Source of the DNA: Crossaster papposus
Taxonomy: Eukaryota > Echinodermata > Asteroidea > Velatida > Solasteridae
DNA: 64,000 nt
Assembly (NCBI GenBank): GCA_037893245.1
Contig: JBAIAA010000658.1
Coordinates: 992,001 to 1,056,000, forward strand
Direction: 5' to 3'
This document shows positions 23,264 through 34,555 of this stretch, in pieces (position 1 is the stretch's first letter; each line of letters starts with the position of its first letter). A model generated the notes under the pieces. That model searched no databases, was not told the DNA's origin, and worked only from the letters and a program-made list of their open reading frames with translations. Position numbers and translations under genes: made by a program.

Positions 23264-23439
23264 GAGAAAAGAGGAAGACACGAGGTGTGCCGCGGGGCAC
23301 CATGGGTAAGAGGCCACATGAGGGCGCTATTGTGTAAACTCTTAGCGGTAAGACCTGTCGGTCAGGGAAATATGCATAAGTAGATGGCTCTACAGGTAAG
23401 TATTCATTCGTAGACCCCATCCACACTGCTGTGGGGGGG
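23264..23439 (+). repeat. DIRS right inverted terminal repeat
   Basis: The repeat starts gagaaaagaggaagacacga and ends with ctgctgtggggggg. It mirrors the left repeat and then carries its own tip of about 38 bp, which recurs in reverse complement in the internal complementary region. Confidence 0.92.
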
Positions 23440-23790
23440 AATATTCAGTACTAGTGTTATTCCAAATAATTTATCCCCCTGATCCACCTACCTTGGTTAT
23501 CAATGTCGACATTGGTGACATCCAAACCCGACTTGTCACAAAAAAATATGGCAACCCCCCTGGAGGACCGATTACCATGACTGAAAACCATCCTGCCTTT
23601 CCATTGATTGCTCCAAACTAACTCATACAGTTTCACTGTGGGTTTCTTGAAAAATACAAGGCTAAATTTCCTTCTCTGCAAATAGTCAAAAATCACATTC
23701 GCTTCACATCATTTTTTCAAACGATTAATATTGATTGATGCAACGGATAATAATGACATTCCAAAAAAGGAATAATCCATTGTTATGGGA
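23440..23790 (-). pseudogene. LINE endonuclease, N-terminal part, interrupted by the DIRS element
   Basis: The minus strand reads MIFDYLQRRKFSLVFFKKPT, LYELVWSNQWKGRMVFSHGN, RSSRGVAIFFCDKSGLDV and NVDIDNQGRW. These resemble the first half of an APE-type endonuclease of L1/Tx1-like LINEs. A frame change then gives VDQGDKLFGITLVLNI exactly at the DIRS edge. The next residues, CSVYAPND, lie beyond the DIRS element at 17062 and below. Confidence 0.72.
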
Positions 23791-23929
23791 ACAAATCGAG
23801 GAAAAACCTGGTTTTGTTATGATGCGCGTCCTCTCCCATTGTGGGCTTCCTGGCCTGATTGACTAGAGTTATTGGGAGTCAGTGGAAACAATTATTTACC
23901 CCGGTCTGACTGCTCTGATTGTTTGCGGA

Positions 23930-24005
23930 GTCATTGGGCTTAAAACAGACTGTGCTGACTTGACTTGAGCTGGGTTAACTTGGGAAGGCTCAACTTAAGT
24001 TGAGT
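23930..24005. repeat. Degenerate TTGACTTGA-type repeat, left part
   Basis: Short words related to cttgacttgagctgg recur here and again at 24808-25100. The two parts are separated by a MITE that evidently inserted into the array. Confidence 0.6.
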
Positions 24006-24807
24006 TAAAGCCCCAGTCCCACTAAGGCCGAATATGCTACGGATCGCCCCGGATGAAACAGACGTTTGATCCAGGGTCATCCTGGGTGGTCCGGGATGGC
24101 AATCGAAAAAAGTGACATGTTCCCCGGTCCTACTACGGTTCTACTACGGTTTGACTCTGGTTCCGCCACGGATGGGCCTGGATCATCCCGGATGGTCACG
24201 GATTCACTACGGTTCCGCCACGGATTCACTTCGGTTCCGCCACGGTTTCACTACGGGTGCGCCACGGTTCATCCCGGATGTGCCACGGTTCACCCCGGTG
24301 AACCGTGGCACATCCGTGGTGAAACCGTAGTGAATCTGTAGTGACTCTGTGGTGATCCTTAGTGTATCCGGGGTCATCCGTAGTGGAACCGTAGTGGAAC
24401 CGTGTGTGAACCAACTCCCGTTTCATCCCGGATAAACACGGTTACACTACGGTTACGCTACGGTTTATCCCGGATACACTACGGATCATCACGGTCGCAC
24501 TACGGTTTCACTACGGTTATACTACGGTTATACTACGGTTTCACTACGGTTGCACTACGGTTCTCCGCCGCCCCCCCTCCCTTCCCGTATGGCCCCGGAT
24601 CACCCCGGATGCTAGATGTTGATCCGGGGTGACGCTCGACTTCCCGGACGTACTACGGATGTCCCCGGATGGTCCCGAGGGCCCCGGATTGGCTACGGTT
24701 CATCACGGTTGGACTACGGTTCCACTCCCGGATGACCCCGGATATGAACCGTAGTGCATCCGGGGTGATTCGTAGCGTATCCAACTTTCGGTGGGACTGG
24801 GGCTTTA
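24006..24807. mobile_element. Word-filled MITE (CTACGGTT / CCCGGAT interior)
   Basis: The terminal inverted repeats are identical over TAAAGCCCCAGTCCCAC (17 bp) and continue imperfectly. The 802-bp interior consists almost entirely of short words actacggtt and ccccggat and their complements in shuffled order and both orientations. There is no conserved reading frame. The TIR resembles that of the element at 33669-34266. Confidence 0.85.
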
Positions 24808-25180
24808 CTTGAGCAGGCTTGACTTGATCTGGCTTGACTTGAGTTGGCTTGACCTGGGCTGGCCCGCTTGACTTGATCCGGCTTGACTTGTCCGAACCGA
24901 CTCTGACTGGAGCTTGCTCTGTATGTATGGGTTGATTTGATCCAGAACTGTCTTCCGGTTGAGGCTTGGCCTGACTGGGTTGACTGGGTCCAATTTAGGT
25001 GGATGACCTGGTTGGGTTGACTTGGTCCGGTCTGGCTAGATGAACTGGCCTCCGATTGGGGCTTAGACTGGCTGGGTTGACTTGTTTTGGTCTTGAGCTG
25101 TTGGCTAGATTTTACACGAGAAGACTGGCCGGTACGAGCTGGTGTCCAATTCCCCGGTTGAATCTGGGCCTGTTCTATGC
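24808..25180. repeat. Degenerate TTGACTTGA-type repeat, right part
   Basis: The words ggcttgacttgatctgg, ggcttgacttgagttgg and related ones repeat for about 300 bp. On the minus strand they translate as a Ser/Gln-rich frame (24714-25184), which is a repeat artefact. Confidence 0.65.
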
Positions 25181-25485
25181 GCACGACTTTGCGCTACCTG
25201 TACTAAACTCTTAAAATCCATACATCCAAACACCAATTATAATTGGATGTAGCCTGCCGCCTGGCTAGCTTCGGCCAATTTATTTACATCATTTCACATT
25301 TTTAACAGAACATTCTACAATCTTTACTACTTGGTTGAGGCCTTCCCTTCTATTGATAGAAGAACGTGGACATCGAGCTTAAAATTCAAGAAAGCCTAAC
25401 TTTCTTTTTCTTATTTTACACCCAGGGTGAAAAACCAGAGATAAAACTCAATGGTCTAAAAAACTCTGGAAAACCTTAGGGCTTA

Positions 25486-26155
25486 GGGGCCGTCCAAAGT
25501 TTTCAACATTTTAATGGTCGTACAAAGCGTACGACAGGGGGAAGGGGGTCGGAGGCCGCGTACGACTTTAAATTGTGAATAAAATGTTGATTTTGTACCG
25601 TACAATCAGCAAAAGATAATTATATAATTGGTTTTGTTTCCTTCTTTTATTTATCTCGAAAGAATTTTCAACGTTAAAATCAAAAGCGATACAAAGTCCG
25701 CTGTTCAAAAATAATTGCTTCGGCAGGTATGGTTATACCTTGTTAACAGCTATTGTGCAACTACCAGAAAAAAACAAATGATGCGTCCCTGGCTAGCTAT
25801 ACGTAGCTTGCGAGGATGAGATACTTTTGACGCCGCCCGCACTACATGCCGCAGCGACCGAGTTGTCAATGATTTCGTATAGCGCAACGACCATGCGGTG
25901 TACATACACACATTGAAGCATGCACCCTGAATAAGCGCGCGAATGTGCCAAACATGAATGAATAACCTTTGACACGACTGTACTGCGACTCGTTCCCACA
26001 GCTGTGCATGGACATCGTGCACGCATTGCCCCACCGCGCCCCACCGGGGTTTGGACTAAATGTTGAAAAGTACTACTTTGGGGGGAGGGAGGGGGGTCTT
26101 GAAAAGTAGTACGCTCTGTACGACCTCAAAAATGTTGACAACTTTGGACGGCCCC
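25486..26155. mobile_element. Complete Harbinger-type MITE with TTA duplication
   Basis: The left end GGGGCCGTCCAAAGTTTTCA and the reverse-complemented right end GGGGCCGTCCAAAGTTGTCA are flanked by TTA on both sides (25483-25485 and 26156-26158). A 3-bp TTA/TAA duplication is typical of PIF/Harbinger. The element is 670 bp and noncoding. A truncated relative lies at 862-1300. Confidence 0.9.
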
Positions 26156-26158
26156 TTA

Positions 26159-28129
26159 TACATTAATGTTGATTCATAACTTTTCCATATTTAACTAAAA
26201 TTAAGATATCTTCATCTTTTGAGAAAAATGTACCACGGTGTTTTAAAGTATACCAAAGTAGAGATAATTCGAATACACATTTTTACAGATTGTTTATACG
26301 GTTATAAATGGAGATTCCAGTATCATTCAAATAACTCGTCATCTTAAATTGAATTTTAGCACCGTGAAGGGTTAGGCTAGAATGGCCACACTACCGGCAA
26401 CACCCGCCCTATACATCTTGCGTCTTTATACTGACAATCTATTCAAATTAAATAAAGGGTAATGGCGCGCAGCGCCGAGTCTGATTATCGCTGGTAATGG
26501 CGTGTTCAGAAGCTATTAGCCTATGTAAAATCCAGACTCGCATTGTTAATGGGAATGTGAACAACAAAGACCGAGTACAATGAGGTTACAATGTAATTGA
26601 GCTGCCAGTCACACAGGCCTGTACGCAGGATTTTAGGGGGTGTCCTTTTTTAAGTTAAAATTATTGCCTAAGCCAAGTCCATTTTTGTGTGCCAATACCG
26701 TTATTTCTACATCAAAATACCATTATTTACCCCGAAAATTTTAGACCCTTTGGTAATTTTGGGGGGTGCGTGCATACCCGTCGCACCCCCCCCCCCTTCC
26801 CTCCCCCCACCTTGCGTACGGGTCTGCAGTGTGGCTCATTGACGGCACCGCACAATGCCGCAGTGTGAACTATAGAGTATCTATTCTATGACACACATTA
26901 TGTTCCATTTGTTTGGCATGGCACAGTGATAAAGTACGGTTGTGTTTGTTTACAGCAATTGTGTTTGATATCATTGTATTGGTAATGACGATTTATTGTA
27001 TTGGTAACGATGAGTTATTGTATTGGTAACGATGAGTTATTGTGCTGGTTAATGATGAGTTTCTGTCTAACAAGCCATTACCGGCTAGTAATGTTGTGCA
27101 GGAACAATATGAATACGTCACGCCTGGATTTTTACCTCTATTTATTGCCATGATCGCTCAAGCGTCTAGCTTGTGAGTAACATACAGATACAACATTTTC
27201 TTGCTATACTGCGTACCGCAGGAAAATAAAACTTTTGCTCGGTCGGTGTTCATAATGTGTGGCTCTGTTTCTTGTGGTTCTTTTTCTTCGGTCTTACTCA
27301 ATTTAGTTTTTTCTTCCTCATCTCTTGTTTTTCGTTTTCTAGCCTCTCTCACCGCTTCATCCCAGAAGCCCACTTATTTCTGTTTTGGACGTTTTTAACT
27401 GTTATCTTGGTTTCCCACTTACATTTCTTCTCTCTCCTGCACGATTTGTGTCCATACTCGCAGACAAATATGATGATTTTGCTAAAATACGGAAAAAATA
27501 CCCACAAGTAGAAATAAAGGCGATTTCCAGGAGCGATGTGCGAACACAACTTGCGACCTCGAACGCATTTCTTTTTAATTTTTTGTATTTAATTTTTTGT
27601 TTTATTTGTTTATTTGTTTATTTTGTTTGTATTTGTTTGTATTTGTTTGTATTTGTTTGTATTTGTTTGTATTTGTTTGTATTTTGTATTTTTGTATTTT
27701 TGTTTATTTGTAATTTGTTTGGTTTATTTTTATTTAATTTGATTCTTCCTTGATTTATTATTATTATAATTTTTTGTTTTTGGGGGAGAGAGCCTTTGTT
27801 TTCTTTAAATATTACTTGTTATCCTTACAGACCATGTACTGAGAACAAATAGTTCCTAAGATAGCAGTATCTCGGGAGAAGGGCACAAGTCTATGGTATT
27901 TTTGTGTACGCACTATATGAGATATTCCAAACAGGAACAATAAGATGATAATAATGTCTATAAGAAGTACAATAAGACAGACTGTTTACGTGAGGTTAAG
28001 TGTGGCAAAGCCACAGATAGTCAGAATGTAGTGATTATAAGTAGTGATCAATTTGTAACAAATTGCTAGGTTAAAATTGACAATTGTGACACCACTCTAT
28101 TTGGTTGTTTTTTTCTTCATATAATTTAG
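26159..28129. other. VAV intron, low-complexity DNA
   Basis: No gene is recognised. Four copies of a unit of about 22 bp (gtattggtaacgatgagttatt) lie at 26973-27062, and a (TTTGTATTTG)n microsatellite lies at about 27600-27700. A charged 71-codon minus-strand frame (27158-27373) has no identifiable domain. The branch and acceptor region of the VAV exon at 28130 ends the stretch. Confidence 0.45.
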
Positions 28130-28410
28130 ACATGAAAATCAAGTGAAACACATTAAAGTTCTGTACTACCTTGGCAAATATGGTTTGGTGGACAAGGACT
28201 CGTGTGACTTCAGCACCTTGCCAGACCTGATCTTACACTACACCAAAAACAGCCTAAGGGATGTCTTCAATGGGCTTCATTCCACCTTGAAAATTCCACT
28301 GCGAGAATGTTCCGTCCCAGCTGCAAATCAAGTGCCAGTACCAGCACCAGCACCAGCACCAGTCTTAGTCCCAGTCCAGGGCAAAGCAGTGGCCACGCCT
28401 GAGCATAATG
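28130..28410 (+). CDS. VAV: VAV exon: C-terminal half of SH2 and Pro/Ala linker
   Basis: The acceptor is ataatttag. The first base completes the lysine codon, and reading continues HENQVKHIKV, which contains the beta-D KHIK signature typical of VAV SH2 domains. It then reads through FSTLPDLILHYTKNSLRD to STLKIPLRE, the usual end of the VAV SH2. A linker follows with PVPAPAPAPVLVPV, a possible SH3-binding or flexible segment. The donor gtgagc starts at 28411, and the exon ends one base into a glycine codon. The exon follows 18.3 kb of transposon-filled intron, but no frame damage is seen. Confidence 0.94.
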
Positions 28411-28493
28411 GTGAGCATTATTATTGATCATGTTATTCAATCTACATGTATTCCACTGGCCTTTCATAGTTGCCAGACCTGCCAACTAAGACG

Positions 28494-29522
28494 AGTCTGC
28501 GTCATTCATCTCACCTGTAGAGTAATCTAGGAGCAAGTTCGGGCGCGAACTATAGTTAACCATAGTTCGACTAGTGTCGCTCGAAGGCAGGATGATTAGA
28601 CTATCTAGTCGACTATTTGGAACCAGACCCCGAGGCACGGTTGCCACTGGTTGACAATAGCCTCTTTCCATAGGAAAACATGGAGAGAACCAGTGACGTG
28701 GAAAATGTGATGTCGGTAGTCGGACGGAGGAAAAGGCTGTAACGTTAAGTGAAAATCTAGCTGGTCCAATGTTATTTTTTTCTTGTTTTTGGACCAACAT
28801 GACTAACGTTATGACTTATGCGTGGGAGAATAGTGCTAATACCCATCTCATTCATGTCGCAAATGTAAACAAAGCGGTTGCCATTTTTTCAACAATAGTT
28901 CGACTAGAGCCGTTCGAGCGAACTGCATTTGAGCATGCGCATTGGTAAAGCAGAGACTGACTAATGGTGCACTATAGTTCGCGCCCAAACTTGCTCTAGT
29001 ATGCAAATTTCCATAGACTGGCAGGTTTTACAGCTGAGAGTTTACTCAATAGGGCCCTCGTGTGACCACCTACTATAGTGCCCCGCTGCTTAGCCTTCCT
29101 CTTTTCTCTTAGCGGCAGATCGGGTAGAACGTGTTTGTAAAATGCTGCGTATTATCCCGTTTTTCGATTTATAGAGTTGAATTGAATAAAGTTGAGTTGT
29201 GAACTGTTACTTTATCTATTTATGTCATAAGTAACGACATTTTTGGAGAAGACTGGTCCTGTCACTGCTGGGGGAACGAACCTTCCCTCGAAACAGAATG
29301 AATTTCCCCGTTCCCCGTCTGGCACCCGCAGCCACTGTTGGCTACGGGCGCTGGGAACGGAACATCAAAACTGAAGGTACGCGTCGGCAAGGTCACTAAA
29401 CAAAATTAAACACCTGTATGTGCCGGAGCCAAACCTTAGAAGGGTCGGCAGGATAAACGTATATCTCACACACAGACTTCACTACACCCTCCGTCCCGTC
29501 CCCAAACGTGGGGCAGTCTCGG
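28494..29522 (+). mobile_element. Truncated, diverged DIRS 5' end, split by a MITE
   Basis: The sequence 28494-28530 matches the DIRS left tip (cgtcattcatctcacctgtagag), and 28997-29522 continues the same left repeat and the start of ORF1 (gcggcagatcgggtagaacg, then cagccactgttggctacggg). The match runs through DIRS coordinates 17063-17700 with many differences and several deletions, so it is an older copy. Everything 3' of the gag start is absent. A 466-bp MITE interrupts it at 28531-28996. Confidence 0.85.
28531..28996. mobile_element. MITE inserted in the DIRS fragment
   Basis: The terminal inverted repeats are GAGCAAGTTCGGGCGCGAAC and GAGCAAGTTTGGGCGCGAAC, continuing TATAGT, with TAG on both sides (28528-28530 and 28997-28999). 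A second inverted pair (gttcgactag) lies inside. There is no coding capacity. A 3-bp duplication suggests a Harbinger-like source, but TAG is not the usual target. Confidence 0.85.
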
Positions 29523-30245
29523 AGACATAATAATAATAAATGTTGAATGCGATTATAACTGCTGCAAACTGCTTACTGGCTGGAATAACCTAAAATATAC
29601 AAATCTAATATTTTGATCTTAACAAGATCTTCTTCAGAGACAAAATGTGTACATGAAACAAACATATAAAGGGCATTATGCACAACATGGTTAGGAGAAG
29701 AAACACAAAAGAGAAATAACGGAGTGGAGTGGAACAACCAACAAAAAGAGGATTAGTACAAGGGAATAAAAAATGAGGTCAAAGTGGGTAGGATCAAAGA
29801 CAGACCAATGGGTAAAGGGGTGCAAACCTTGGTGGGGAACAAAAACAGAAGGGGTAAAACCACAAGTTTCGTCTTCGAAATATTTAACAACATGGGCTCA
29901 ACATCCAACTAGGAAATTAACTCAATTTTTTTTCTATGGTCATCTGTTTCAGATTTATCCCTTGCCAGGATTTTGTTTGTTTGTTTTTGTTTGTTCTCAC
30001 TCTGGTTTCTAACGTCAATTTTCCTTTTACACCCCTTTCTTGTAATACTGTTGTCCACTCCTTTTCCTCGCAAATTATTAGCGAGATATATGCCAAATTT
30101 AAATTGTGAAGTATCTGAATTTAATTATTTAATATCGATTGATTTAACATTAAAAATGAATAGGCACATACATGTACATGTAGGCATTATTACTTCAACA
30201 TGTGAAAATGACGTAGAATGAATTTACAGGCCTTGAAAACATCGG
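29523..30245. other. VAV intron with a dispersed retroelement-like motif
   Basis: A block ttttgatcttaacaagatct tcttcagagaca at 29612-29643 recurs at about 50433-50466. In reverse complement it resembles sequence commonly found at the 3' end of Penelope-like or related retroelements. No reading frame supports a protein. Confidence 0.4.
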
Positions 30246-30249
30246 AACC

Positions 30250-31368
30250 AGGCATACCCAGCTAACACATTACGTTGCTACAACGTTGCGCCAAGTTGTT
30301 TAAAGGTTGTCATTTGATCATGTGTCACTGTGACTTTAAAACAATGTTGCCACAACATTTAACTGTGTGTTCATTGGTTGTCACATCCCGACATCGATAC
30401 AGCGTCAAGCAGTTTGCAGCAGTATTAATCTTATTCAACATTGAATAAGGGAATAAATGTGTGTTCGTGAGGTTTTAATCACTCTGTTTAATACCGCTTT
30501 GAGTCTGGGTGCTGATAATTACCCGAGCCAAAGGCGAGGGTAATTATCAGCACCCAGACTCCAAGCGGTATTAAACAGAGTGATTAAAACCTCTTGTAGT
30601 AGAAACACTTTTTTAGGGCATTTGTGGTCTCTCCGACATACTGAACTCCACAAAACCAAGTAAATTTTGGTGTTTCGCCATTCTGTGTGTGTCAAATGAC
30701 ATGTTTCCGCCTCTGTCGCTCTACACAATACATGCAATAAAGCGTATTTACTATGAACTAGACTATTACTGCCATTGACAACTTCGTTCTCAGGGTGTCG
30801 AGCTGTACACGCCCAACACTACCCGCTCTTACTATTGGAGACGAGGTACGGTTGGAAATAAAGTGAGCCCTGGGGACGATTATAATGCGACATCGCGTGA
30901 CAGGGTTTTGTTGCCAGCTGGTTTTAAACACTTTTAGCCATGTCTTTATCGTCCGTTAAATACCAGCCACGTGACGGGCTATCGACCAATAAGAATGCCT
31001 AAACTATCCCAGGTATTTATGAATATACATGTAGATTTAGGGTGACGACATCGTCACAGAATATCGACATCATTTCAATGTTGATTTCATGGTCAAGTCT
31101 TGATATCGATGCAACGTCGCAGGATAATGTTGCATTAGCGGTGACGACATCGCGACGGAATAACATCTTTTCAATGTTGATTTTATGTTTAAATCTTGAC
31201 GATGTTCCAACATCTAAGAAAAGACGTAGGATAAACATGGTATTTTGGTTGGTCGGTTTCAACATAAAGTCAACGTCAAAGAAACGTTGAATACATATCG
31301 GTGAAACAACGTTTTAAAAATAAACATGGATTGATGGTATAACGTTGAAATAACATTGTGGGCATGCG
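30250..31368. mobile_element. MITE with AACGTTG-rich ends, carrying a nested foldback element
   Basis: The left part (gcatacccagctaacacatt acgttgctacaacgtt) and the right end (aacgttgaaataacattgtgggcatgc) are imperfect inverted repeats, and both flanking arms are rich in ttgacgtt/acaacgtt words. The middle (about 30446-31024) is a different repeat, a copy of the foldback element at 47988-48902, so the MITE was split by a later insertion. Confidence 0.55.
30446..31024 (-). mobile_element. Internal copy of the foldback element, inverted
   Basis: Three blocks match the reverse complement of 48108-48880: the palindrome 30469-30593, the block 30655-30745 (acaatacatgcaataaagcg) and the block 30880-31012 (gccatgtctttatcgtccgt). 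The palindrome has arms of 56 nt and a 13-nt loop. The outer terminal repeats and second palindrome of the 48-kb copy are missing. Confidence 0.8.
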
Positions 31369-31484
31369 GAGTATTATACACACAAATCTGACCTTAAACA
31401 TTTAAGACTCTGTACAAACTATGGGTGCGTTCATTTAGATCACCCGAGTTGACACGGGTACCCCCGAGTTGACCGTTTTAGCTC

Positions 31485-32434
31485 TGGGGCCGTATTCACA
31501 AAACTTAAACTTAGGAGAATACTTAAGTCAGACCTAAATCTAAGCACCCTGCTAACTTAAGTGGCGCGCTTAATTTGGTATACACAGAAGATCTAAGCAC
31601 CCCACTTATTTTAGTGCCCCACTTAACTTAAGTGTTTAAAGCAGTCACTGTTGCTCATGCGCAAAACATTTTCGTCATAAATGTTCCTACGCAACGAAAA
31701 TTGAATCTATCTGCGCGGTTTATCATGCGCGTGTGCACACGCACACAGCTAGCGACGCAGTTTTCAATCCCAAGTTAGTGCACCAAAATAGTCTGCGTCA
31801 CGCGCGCGTTAAACGAGTTCGTCATGCACGTTTTAGATGTTTTAACACAGAATAGTAGTGAAATGTTCATTTTATTTACTCTCGAGTGTGAACAAAATTG
31901 TGATGGTGATTTATCCGCATTCTTTCAAACATGCTGGAAGGTAAGATAGTTCTTTTTCATTTTATAGTCGGCAGTCATTGGTTAACGTTAACGTAACATG
32001 TCATCAATCGCAATCATTCCGCCCGCCTAAAATTTTACAAATCGATCAAAAAAAATCGTTAGAATGTCAACAAACTACAATTCTAGAGCTGTCACACATT
32101 AACTTTAAATTGGCTTCCTTTTACAATAATTCGATACTGACGAGATTTCCCATAGCCCCTAGAATATCAAATTTTGTGCCCAAAATGTAAAAACTGAAAG
32201 ACAGAAAAAAGCCGCCATGACACTTAAGCGCCCTGCTTAATTGAGTTAAGCGCCCCGCTTAAACGAGTTAAGACTAGTCAGACCACACTTAGATTTAAGA
32301 CTCAAAAATAAGTGGGGTACTTAGCAAAAATGTTTTGTGAATACCGCTAAGTCATTCAGATTTGTCTAAGTCGGGTATTTAAGTGGGGTGCTTATTTTGT
32401 TGGGACTTAAGTCGTTTTGTGAATACGGCCTCAG
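31485..32434. mobile_element. MITE with CTGRGGCCGTATTCACAAAA ends
   Basis: The ends CTGGGGCCGTATTCACAAAA and, as reverse complement, CTGAGGCCGTATTCACAAAA match at 19 of 20 positions. Subterminal DNA carries repeated cttaagt/agcacccc words on both sides. The core has no transposase. The ends resemble those of the Harbinger element at 52523 (GGGCTCTATTTCATAAAA). Confidence 0.85.
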
Positions 32435-32740
32435 AAGTCAAACTTGGGTCTCACCCGAGTCAGCCACCACAGACACTGCTAAGGGAGCAGAGTCACTGGT
32501 TGTAGACGTCACATGCATGTGTTGTTCACTCAAAGCAACAGACAAAATATGGCGACTGGGCTGCGGATAACTTCATTGGAAGTCTGAATATTATTAGATG
32601 AGCTCATTGCGACTTTAGAAGCTGTTAATCTTGTCTTTTACTTGTTTGTGATTAACGAAAACGCGCTAAATTTGAAGGTAAGCTTCGGTCAAAAACATAA
32701 TATTACTTAAGAATCGTGATGACTCGCGTTTGAGCATTCG

Positions 32741-33656
32741 TTTATGCTTTGTTCCCACTACCACGATTCGCGCCAAGATTGAAATCGTGGTCTTAATCGT
32801 GGAGTAATCGTGGTGATCCAATCAGATCTTATCAGATCTTGAGGTCAGTCGTGGCAAATGTGTTGATCGTAGAAGATTGTTGGCGTTTTAAAAAATTTCT
32901 ACGATCAACACGAGTATTTTTAAATCGTTATCATCGCATCAGATCGTAATGAATCGCAACAAAGCGCGACAAATCGCATCTAATCATGCTTCCAAATCGT
33001 GGTGATCGGGATCAACCTTGGACAAGACAAACACCACCTCTGTTGAGATGCGCTGCGATCTGATTGTGGGTTGTAGTCTTCACTCTGGAGAAGTTCAAGA
33101 AACAATGAAGTCCATGGTCAGTCGGGCTGTATATATACCCGTCGGTGTCCAATCTTGGCTTAAATCGTGATCACTCTCGATCCCGATCGTGAAAGAAATC
33201 GCGACCACAATCATATCTGATCGCAACAGAGCGCATTGGTTCGTATCGGAACGTATCGGAACGTATCGGAACGTATCGGAACGTATCGGAACGTATCGGA
33301 ACGTATCGGAACGTATCGGATCGTACCAGATCGTCCAAAAATGGGGACCCCGATCGTGCTAATCGTGTCAGATCGGGAACCAATCGGGGACTCAATCAGG
33401 ACAATCCTATCGGAATGTATCTGATCGTATCTGAACGGGAGACCAGATCGTGTCAGATCGTGTCACCTGAAATTGACCAATCGTGACTATATCGCATCCA
33501 AGCACACCAAATGTTACCAGAACGTATCGACTCGCATCAACTCGTATAAGAACGTGAAATTTCGGAAAAAGAAACGAAAATTTCACGATCAGCTACGAGT
33601 GGCCAATCGTGGCGGTCGTAACGGATCGCACGACATTGGGAACCTAGCATTAGCAC
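32741..33656. mobile_element. Word-filled element with ATCGTG motifs and a 10-bp tandem run
   Basis: An imperfect inverted repeat (ttatgctttgttcccactac on the left; the reverse complement of the right reads taatgctaggttcccaatg) bounds DNA rich in aatcgtgg, gatcgtatc and related words in both orientations. Inside, the 10-mer aacgtatcgg is repeated about seven times (33240-33315). No coding sequence is supported. Confidence 0.6.
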
Positions 33657-33668
33657 GGCTCTCGTGGC

Positions 33669-34266
33669 TAAAGGCCCAGTCACACCGGATCGTACAATTT
33701 CTGGATCGTGCGATTGGTGCGATTTCGCAGAGATACGACCAATCGCCAATGTTTGCGACGATCTCCGCATAGCGGTCGTATGCTGTGATTGCTCTTAGGA
33801 CTGGTACGTACGATTGGTGGCACGCTTGGTCGTGCAATCACAAGCGATTGGTGAAGATTCATTGCAAAATCAGTCGTAGGTAATCCCAGTTACCCACGAT
33901 TGATCGTACGAGCAATCGTGTATACCTGCGACCACTCGCACGATCAGTCGTGTATACCTACCACCAGTTGCACGACTAATCGTGCGACTGTGGGACCCGC
34001 AATCATCTACGACTGGTGGTGCAAGCATGCACGACTGGTGGTACGACCATGTCAGAACTGTCTGCAACCTCTTACGATGTGGAATCGCAGGTCAGAAGTT
34101 GTGAACATAACCATCGGCCTTGCTGCGACTGATTTTGCTGTGGCGCTGACCCACGACCTCTGCGACCAGTCGCACGCTCTTTGTACAATTTGCCCAGGAT
34201 TGCAACATTTTCCGGTCGCAGCTAGGTCGTAACCTTGTTGCAAGCCCGGTGTGACTGCGCCTTTAC
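33669..34266. mobile_element. Word-filled MITE, copy 1 (CGACTGG / ATCGTGCGA interior)
   Basis: The terminal repeats TAAAGGCCCAGTCACACCGG and TAAAGGCGCAGTCACACCGG match at 19 of 20 positions. The interior is filled with words such as gatcgtgcga, cgactggtgg and aatcgtgt in both orientations. A closely related copy lies inverted at 43494-44089. Confidence 0.88.
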
Positions 34267-34555
34267 CTGTTTCTAACCCGACTGACTTTGCCCGTGTCGA
34301 CTCGGGTAAGCCAAACGAATGCACCCAATGTGGAACAATGCCGGTTTAAGTTTGCGCATGCATGGATATGTACCTCCCATATTTCTGGTAATGAAAATAA
34401 CTTTGACTTGAGAATGGTTTGTTTTCAGATATAAGGTTAAAAAATATATATATAAATATTACATAAATGACACAATGTCAGCATGATGACCACTTGTGCC
34501 CTATATTTTTGTTTCTATACTTTTAGTTTAATCACTTATTCATTCATTTGCACAG

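Larger units (their letters stand above)
17063..23439 (+). mobile_element. DIRS-type tyrosine-recombinase retrotransposon, nearly full length
   Basis: About 6.4 kb carries every structural hallmark of DIRS elements: inverted terminal repeats of different length, an internal complementary region that combines the two ends, a gag-like frame, RT plus RNase H, and an overlapping tyrosine recombinase in place of a DDE integrase. The element is plus-oriented inside the 18-kb VAV intron. It is inactive in its present form: there are frame breaks near 19200, 19705 and 22125, TGA codons at 20938 and 21547, and a MITE inserted at 20472-20850. The left edge is ambiguous by one base (17062/17063). Confidence 0.93.

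Noticed and set aside
24066..25184. Open frames in the word-filled MITE and the adjacent Ser/Gln-rich repeat
   Set aside because: The translations are shuffled short repeats without conserved residues.
27158..27373. Charged 71-codon minus-strand frame as a possible gene
   Set aside because: No domain, no splice context and a position within the large VAV intron; composition alone is insufficient.
31042..31290. Open frames on both strands around 31.0-31.3 kb
   Set aside because: They lie in the repeat arm of a MITE with ttgacgtt words and show no family resemblance.
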